Part shown: positions 5,408 to 8,779 of the stretch, piece after piece
How the letters are laid out: every line of letters starts with the position of its first letter
Numbering within the stretch: the stretch's first letter is position 1
Source: Deltaproteobacteria bacterium
Lineage (GTDB): Bacteria > Desulfobacterota > DSM-4660 > Desulfatiglandales > Desulfatiglandaceae
Assembly (NCBI GenBank): GCA_011051075.1
Contig: DREN01000055.1
Location: 1 to 8,779 of the forward strand
Reading direction: 5' to 3'
Length of the DNA stretch: 8,779 nucleotides
The notes under the pieces: model-generated
What the model was told of the DNA's origin: nothing
Seen by the model: the letters and a program-made list of their open reading frames with translations, nothing else
Database searches by the model: none
Program-made: the position numbers and the translations under genes

Positions 5408-6676
5408 ATGAAAACCACAACACCCCTTTCAAGACATGTTCCCTGGTTCGCGGGAATTTTCGTCCTGGCGATCCTGGCCCTCTCGGTTTCCGGGTGCACG
5501 GTCTCCACGTCTCCGGCTGGGATGCAGAGGGCCCTGGTAAACGGGGCAGACCCTGTCTTTGATAAACGGTTCCACGACCTTACCTTTGACGACATAGACA
5601 CCAGCGGTCTCTGGATCGAGAGGGGGATGCTCCTGGGCCGGGGCAATCTGGTCATCCACAACAACACCTTTTCCGACCTGGTGGATGATACGAGAAATGC
5701 GGTGGTCAACATATACACCACCCGCGTGGAGGAGAGGAAGGTGAACTTCGGCCTCTCTCCAAACGATATCCTGCCATTTCGGATCCCCGTTATCTCGGAC
5801 ATCTTTGACATCATCCCCTTCAAGGTCCCCATACCCTACAGGGCGGAGGGGTTCAGCCTGGGCTCGGGCTTTATAATAAGTGAGCAGGGCTATATACTCA
5901 CCAACGCCCATGTGATAAATAACGCCACCGATATCAGGGTCTTTCTCTCCGAGAAACAGAGGGACTACCCGGCCAAGATCGTGGGAGCGGACCGTTTGAC
6001 TGATACGGCCCTCATAAAGATAGAGCCGGATCACTTCCTGTCGGTGGTCCCCCTGGGCAACTCGGACAAACTGCGGGTGGGGGAGATGGTGCTGGCCATG
6101 GGAAATCCCTTTGGCCTGAGGCATTCTGCAACATCGGGTATCGTGAGCGCAACGGAGAGGGTCTCTCCAGGCCTTAACCGGACACTGGTGGATTTTATTC
6201 AGACCGATTCGGCCATTAACCCGGGGAGCAGCGGGGGGCCCCTCCTCAACCTCTACGGAGAGGTGGTGGGGATCAATACGGCCATGGTGTCCCATGCCCA
6301 GTCCATAGGTTTTGCCATCCCCATCAATACGGTGAAGGAGGTTATCCCCATGCTGGTCCTGGGACAGCCTGAGCGGGGTTGGTTCGGCGTAAAGGCCGTT
6401 CCCCTGACCCCCCAAAAGGCCGCTGAGCTCAGATACCCGGAGGTGGGGGGCATCCTGGTCCTTGAGGTGGAAAAGGGGAGTCCTGCGGAGGAGGGGGGCG
6501 TCAGGCCGGGGGATATCATAGTGGAGCTTGACGGCCTGCCCCTCACGCACTTTGTCCTCTTCAGGAGAAAACTGATCGGTCTTATCCCCGGGCAGAAGAT
6601 CCAGATAAAGGTCTACAGGGAGGGGAAGACCCTGGAGATAACCAGCGTCCTGGGCAAGGCCCCCTCAGGGAAGTGA
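5408..6676 (+). CDS. HtrA/Deg-type serine protease, lipoprotein, single PDZ domain
   Basis: A trypsin-like protease of the HtrA family for periplasmic protein quality control. Residues 1-30 form a lipoprotein signal peptide: basic start, hydrophobic core and lipobox VSGC with the lipidated Cys30. Position +2 is Thr, not Asp, which by the E. coli rule favours the outer membrane. About 65 residues of unrecognised sequence follow (31-95) before the protease domain. The catalytic triad is complete: His168 in TNAHVI, Asp199 in LTDTALIKI and Ser275 in NPGSSGGPLLN. One PDZ domain occupies about 323-415 (GWFGVKA, then GSPAEEGGVRPGDIIVELDG). The length of 422 and the single PDZ are closer to DegS-like than to two-PDZ DegP architecture, but a lipid anchor replaces the transmembrane anchor. 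GAGGG at 5396-5400 supports the start. dsbD follows after 68 bases on the same strand, so the two may form an envelope-maintenance operon. The symbol is left open because degP/degQ/degS orthology is unclear. Confidence 0.93.
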   Translation: MKTTTPLSRHVPWFAGIFVLAILALSVSGCTVSTSPAGMQRALVNGADPVFDKRFHDLTFDDIDTSGLWIERGMLLGRGNLVIHNNTFSDLVDDTRNAVVNIYTTRVEERKVNFGLSPNDILPFRIPVISDIFDIIPFKVPIPYRAEGFSLGSGFIISEQGYILTNAHVINNATDIRVFLSEKQRDYPAKIVGADRLTDTALIKIEPDHFLSVVPLGNSDKLRVGEMVLAMGNPFGLRHSATSGIVSATERVSPGLNRTLVDFIQTDSAINPGSSGGPLLNLYGEVVGINTAMVSHAQSIGFAIPINTVKEVIPMLVLGQPERGWFGVKAVPLTPQKAAELRYPEVGGILVLEVEKGSPAEEGGVRPGDIIVELDGLPLTHFVLFRRKLIGLIPGQKIQIKVYREGKTLEITSVLGKAPSGK

Positions 6677-6700
6677 CCGGGACCCGAAAAACACAACCCC

Positions 6701-6720
6701 TGAACATCTGAACCTTGAAC
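6701..6720 (+). repeat. Degenerate TGAAC direct repeats before dsbD
   Basis: TGAAC occurs at 6701, 6709 and 6716, with the spacer changing from AT-C to C-T, a period of 8 then 7 bases. The tract lies in the 68-base htrA-dsbD gap and reads like a decayed short tandem repeat. It could be chance. Confidence 0.4.
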
Positions 6721-6744
6721 CCCAACTACGGAGACCTTGCCCCC

Positions 6745-8532
6745 ATGCGCAGTCGAAAACTTCATAGAGCCCTTCTGATCGCTCTCATCCTCCTGTCCGC
6801 CTTCCTGGCATACCCCTCAGCCCCACAGGCCGCAACGGTCCGCGTGGAGGTTGTCCGGCCCAGGAGCACGTATCCCGCCGGGGCCTCCTACCCGGTGGAG
6901 TTTCTGGTACGGGTTGATAAATCCTGGTACATCCATGGCACGGGAGCCGGAAAGGAAGGGCTTATCCCTACCCGCCTCAATTTCGACGATTCCCCTGGAG
7001 TGAAGGTGGAGGAGATAAGGTTCCCGGCCCCTGAGAAGAAGCGATTTCCCTATGCCAAGACTTCGGTGGAGGTGTTGTCCGGTGAATTCCGGGTAAGGGG
7101 CACCATCGTGGTTAGCAGTGAAGCGGGGCCGGGGGAACGTTCTCTCAAGGGCACCCTTTCTTTTCAGGCATGCTCCGACACCTCCTGCCTTCCGCCTGCA
7201 AAGGTCCCGGTCGTTCTCTCCCTGAACATCACCTCACCTGCCCCCGGCCCAGGGACGGAAAGACCGCCTATTCTTGGAAAAGGCGACGCTCCTGCGGCGC
7301 CTGTGGTCGGTGCGGGCGCGGGCCTGTGGCTCACCCTCCTTGGCATATTCCTTGGAGGCCTAGCCCTCAATCTGACCCCGTGCATCTATCCCCTTATCCC
7401 CATCACGGTCTCCTATTTCGGGGGAAGAGGCCAAAAGTTCGGGGCCAGGACCGTGGTCCACGGGCTCCTCTACATCCTGGGCCTCGCCTTTACCAACTCC
7501 ATCCTGGGCCTTTTTGCAAGCCTCTCAGGCGCCATGTTAGGCACCGTTCTCCAGAACCCGGTTGTTCTCCTCGTGGTGGCCGGAATCCTGGTGGGCCTGG
7601 CCACAAGCTTCTTCGGCCTGTGGGAGCTCCGGATCCCGTCGGGGATCACGGCCATGGCATCAAAGAACTTCGGCGGCTATTTCGGGACCTTTTTCATGGG
7701 CCTCACCCTCGGCATTGTGGCGGCCCCCTGCCTGGGCCCGTTTATCCTGGGACTCCTGACCTATGTGGGCCAGAAGGGAGATCCCTTCTTAGGCTTTCTC
7801 TACTTCTTTGTCCTCAGCATCGGCATGGGGCTTCCCCTCGCACTGCTGGCGGTTTTTTCAGGCGCCATTGAAAAACTCCCCGTGTCGGGCCAGTGGATGG
7901 AATGGATAAGAAAGGTCCTGGGGTGGGTCCTGGTGGGCATGGCGGGTTACCTGATCCAGCCCCTCTTGCCGGGTCCTTCCCAGCGGATCATCCTCTTTTC
8001 CATCATAGGCGTGGCAGCCGGGCTTCATCTCGGATGGTTGGACAGGAGTGGCGTGGATTCCCGCGTCTTTTCAGCGGTCAGGAAGGGGGCGGGCGTGATC
8101 CTGATCGCGGGGGCGATTGCCTTCTACTTTCTCACACCCACACACGTGGAAGGTGTGCGCTGGATCCCCTACTCCGAAGGCATCCTGACACGGGCGGCAG
8201 GAGAAAAAAGACCGGTGATGCTCGATTTCTACGCGGACTGGTGCGGTCCGTGCAGGGCCATGGAAGAAAATGTGTTTACCTTACCCGAGGTGGTGAAGCT
8301 GGGCAGAAACTTCATGACCGTTCGCGTTGATCTGACAAAACGCCGTCCCTATCAGGATCTCCTCCTCAAACGCTTCCAGGTCCGGGGTGTCCCCACCATC
8401 CTGTTCCTGGACAGAGGGGGGGTTGAACAGAGGAGTCTGAGGATAGAATCCTACCTTGGGCGAACAGAGGTACTCGGGAGGATGAAGGAGGCGATCCGGC
8501 TGGATTCGCGGCGGGGATCCGGCCCCGGGTAA
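6745..8532 (+). CDS. dsbD: DsbD, thiol:disulfide interchange protein (three-domain)
   Basis: DsbD carries electrons from cytoplasmic thioredoxin across the inner membrane to periplasmic partners (DsbC/DsbG-type isomerases, cytochrome c maturation). I start it at ATG 6745, giving 595 residues that begin with a proper signal peptide (MRSRKLHRALLIALILL, with an AxA-like SAPQA end near residue 29). A TTG at 6715 is possible but would place ten odd residues first. A GGAG at 6730-6733 is 11 bases away, a weak ribosome binding site. The periplasmic alpha domain has the redox pair Cys143/Cys148 in QACSDTSCLPP. The membrane beta domain (about 191-465, some eight segments) has Cys213 in NLTPCIYP and Cys329 in AAPCLGP. 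The gamma domain is a thioredoxin fold with DWCGPC (Cys500/Cys503) and cis-Pro550 in RGVPT. All six redox cysteines are present, so the protein looks functional. The CGPC motif is thioredoxin-like where E. coli DsbD has CVAC. Confidence 0.95.
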   Translation: MRSRKLHRALLIALILLSAFLAYPSAPQAATVRVEVVRPRSTYPAGASYPVEFLVRVDKSWYIHGTGAGKEGLIPTRLNFDDSPGVKVEEIRFPAPEKKRFPYAKTSVEVLSGEFRVRGTIVVSSEAGPGERSLKGTLSFQACSDTSCLPPAKVPVVLSLNITSPAPGPGTERPPILGKGDAPAAPVVGAGAGLWLTLLGIFLGGLALNLTPCIYPLIPITVSYFGGRGQKFGARTVVHGLLYILGLAFTNSILGLFASLSGAMLGTVLQNPVVLLVVAGILVGLATSFFGLWELRIPSGITAMASKNFGGYFGTFFMGLTLGIVAAPCLGPFILGLLTYVGQKGDPFLGFLYFFVLSIGMGLPLALLAVFSGAIEKLPVSGQWMEWIRKVLGWVLVGMAGYLIQPLLPGPSQRIILFSIIGVAAGLHLGWLDRSGVDSRVFSAVRKGAGVILIAGAIAFYFLTPTHVEGVRWIPYSEGILTRAAGEKRPVMLDFYADWCGPCRAMEENVFTLPEVVKLGRNFMTVRVDLTKRRPYQDLLLKRFQVRGVPTILFLDRGGVEQRSLRIESYLGRTEVLGRMKEAIRLDSRRGSGPG

Positions 8533-8770
8533 GGATTTCCTCCGGGGCTATGACAAAAAGAGAAAGCAGGGAACTGATGTGGGCTGATGCGGCTTCGGCG
8601 CCGAGGGCTTTTGTGGCGAGGTAATGGATTGTCGTTATTGTTGTAGCGCAGACATATCCGATAATTTCCGATCGCTCCACCTTTGACAAAAGGTATGACG
8701 CCGCGTCTGAGAATGGCTCTCTGTCCAGAAGAAGGTCGAGGATCACGTTGGTGTCAAAGAGAACTTTCAT
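8366..8770 (-). pseudogene. C-terminally truncated PIN-domain (VapC-like) protein
   Basis: Translation starts at ATG 8770 with MKVLFDTNVILDLLLDREPF, the clear N-terminus of a PIN-domain ribonuclease, with catalytic Asp6 in FDTNV. The helix region ATTITTIHYLATKALG (42-57) and LLSLFVIAP (68-76) also fit the PIN_3-type subgroup of toxin-antitoxin nucleases. Resemblance ends at about residue 78 (base 8537). The frame then stays open for about 56 codons that are only the antisense of the dsbD 3' end, low in complexity and rich in Pro/Ser/Gly. Complete proteins of this group run to roughly 130-140 residues and continue with a DFEDA-like block and an IVTRN-like block that supply the remaining acidic residues; neither is present. 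I therefore read this as a broken, probably inactive gene. The start lies nine bases from the window edge, so any antitoxin gene would be outside. A host RNase role in the past is inferred from the family. Confidence 0.75.
8522..8548. other. GC-rich hairpin spanning the dsbD stop codon
   Basis: GCCCCGG (8522-8528) pairs with CCGGGGC (8542-8548), and AGG (8532-8534) with CCT (8539-8541) inside. No T-run follows on either strand, so it is not a canonical intrinsic terminator. It may protect or end the dsbD transcript with Rho. It coincides with the end of the recognisable PIN sequence. Confidence 0.5.
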
Positions 8771-8779
8771 AAATATTTC

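Noticed and set aside
5429..6550. Long - strand open frame opposite htrA
   Set aside because: No protein family resemblance and odd composition; it mirrors the third-position GC bias of htrA, which has a full catalytic triad.
7170..7871. 233-codon + strand frame inside dsbD
   Set aside because: It is another frame of the membrane domain of dsbD, with low-complexity Pro/Arg/His-rich translation and no family resemblance.
1..8779. CRISPR array, tRNA, rRNA, insertion sequence or attachment site
   Set aside because: No regularly spaced repeat longer than about nine bases, no transposase or integrase sequence, and no cloverleaf or rRNA segment was recognised on either strand.

Overview
The window carries an ordinary set of chromosomal genes from what looks like a Gram-negative bacterium. 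The evidence for an outer membrane is a lipoprotein-anchored HtrA-type protease and a periplasmic electron-transfer protein of the DsbD type. The moderately GC-rich sequence, frequent AGG arginine codons and the groESL sequence style suggest a Desulfobacterota (former Deltaproteobacteria) member. That placement is inference; I cannot run a phylogeny.

Layout, left to right on the + strand unless stated. Bases 1-520 are the 3' end of an extended-SDR sugar-nucleotide epimerase (GalE-like). Next comes a 367-base gap with a candidate promoter and a hairpin but no recognisable CIRCE element, then groES (888-1175) and groEL (1239-2885), closed by a strong intrinsic terminator at about 2940-2993. A second sugar-nucleotide epimerase, of the UDP-glucuronate 4-epimerase type (3099-4073), follows. 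It meets a TraB-family membrane protein on the - strand (4074-5234) with no base between the two stop codons. A 173-base divergent gap with a heptamer tandem repeat separates traB from a probable two-gene envelope unit: a lipoprotein HtrA/Deg serine protease with one PDZ domain (5408-6676) and a three-domain DsbD (6745-8532). At the right edge, on the - strand, lies a PIN-domain (VapC-like) gene that has lost its C-terminal half: recognisable PIN sequence stops within a few bases of the dsbD stop codon.

Functional themes are protein folding and quality control (GroES/GroEL in the cytoplasm, HtrA and DsbD in the periplasm) and surface polysaccharide precursors (the two epimerases flanking groESL). 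I see no CRISPR array, tRNA, rRNA, insertion sequence or phage gene. I do not find a convincing undescribed multi-gene system. The points most worth a second look are the PIN-gene truncation at the dsbD end, the extra segment between lipid anchor and protease domain in HtrA, the thioredoxin-like CGPC motif in DsbD, and the structured groESL leader.
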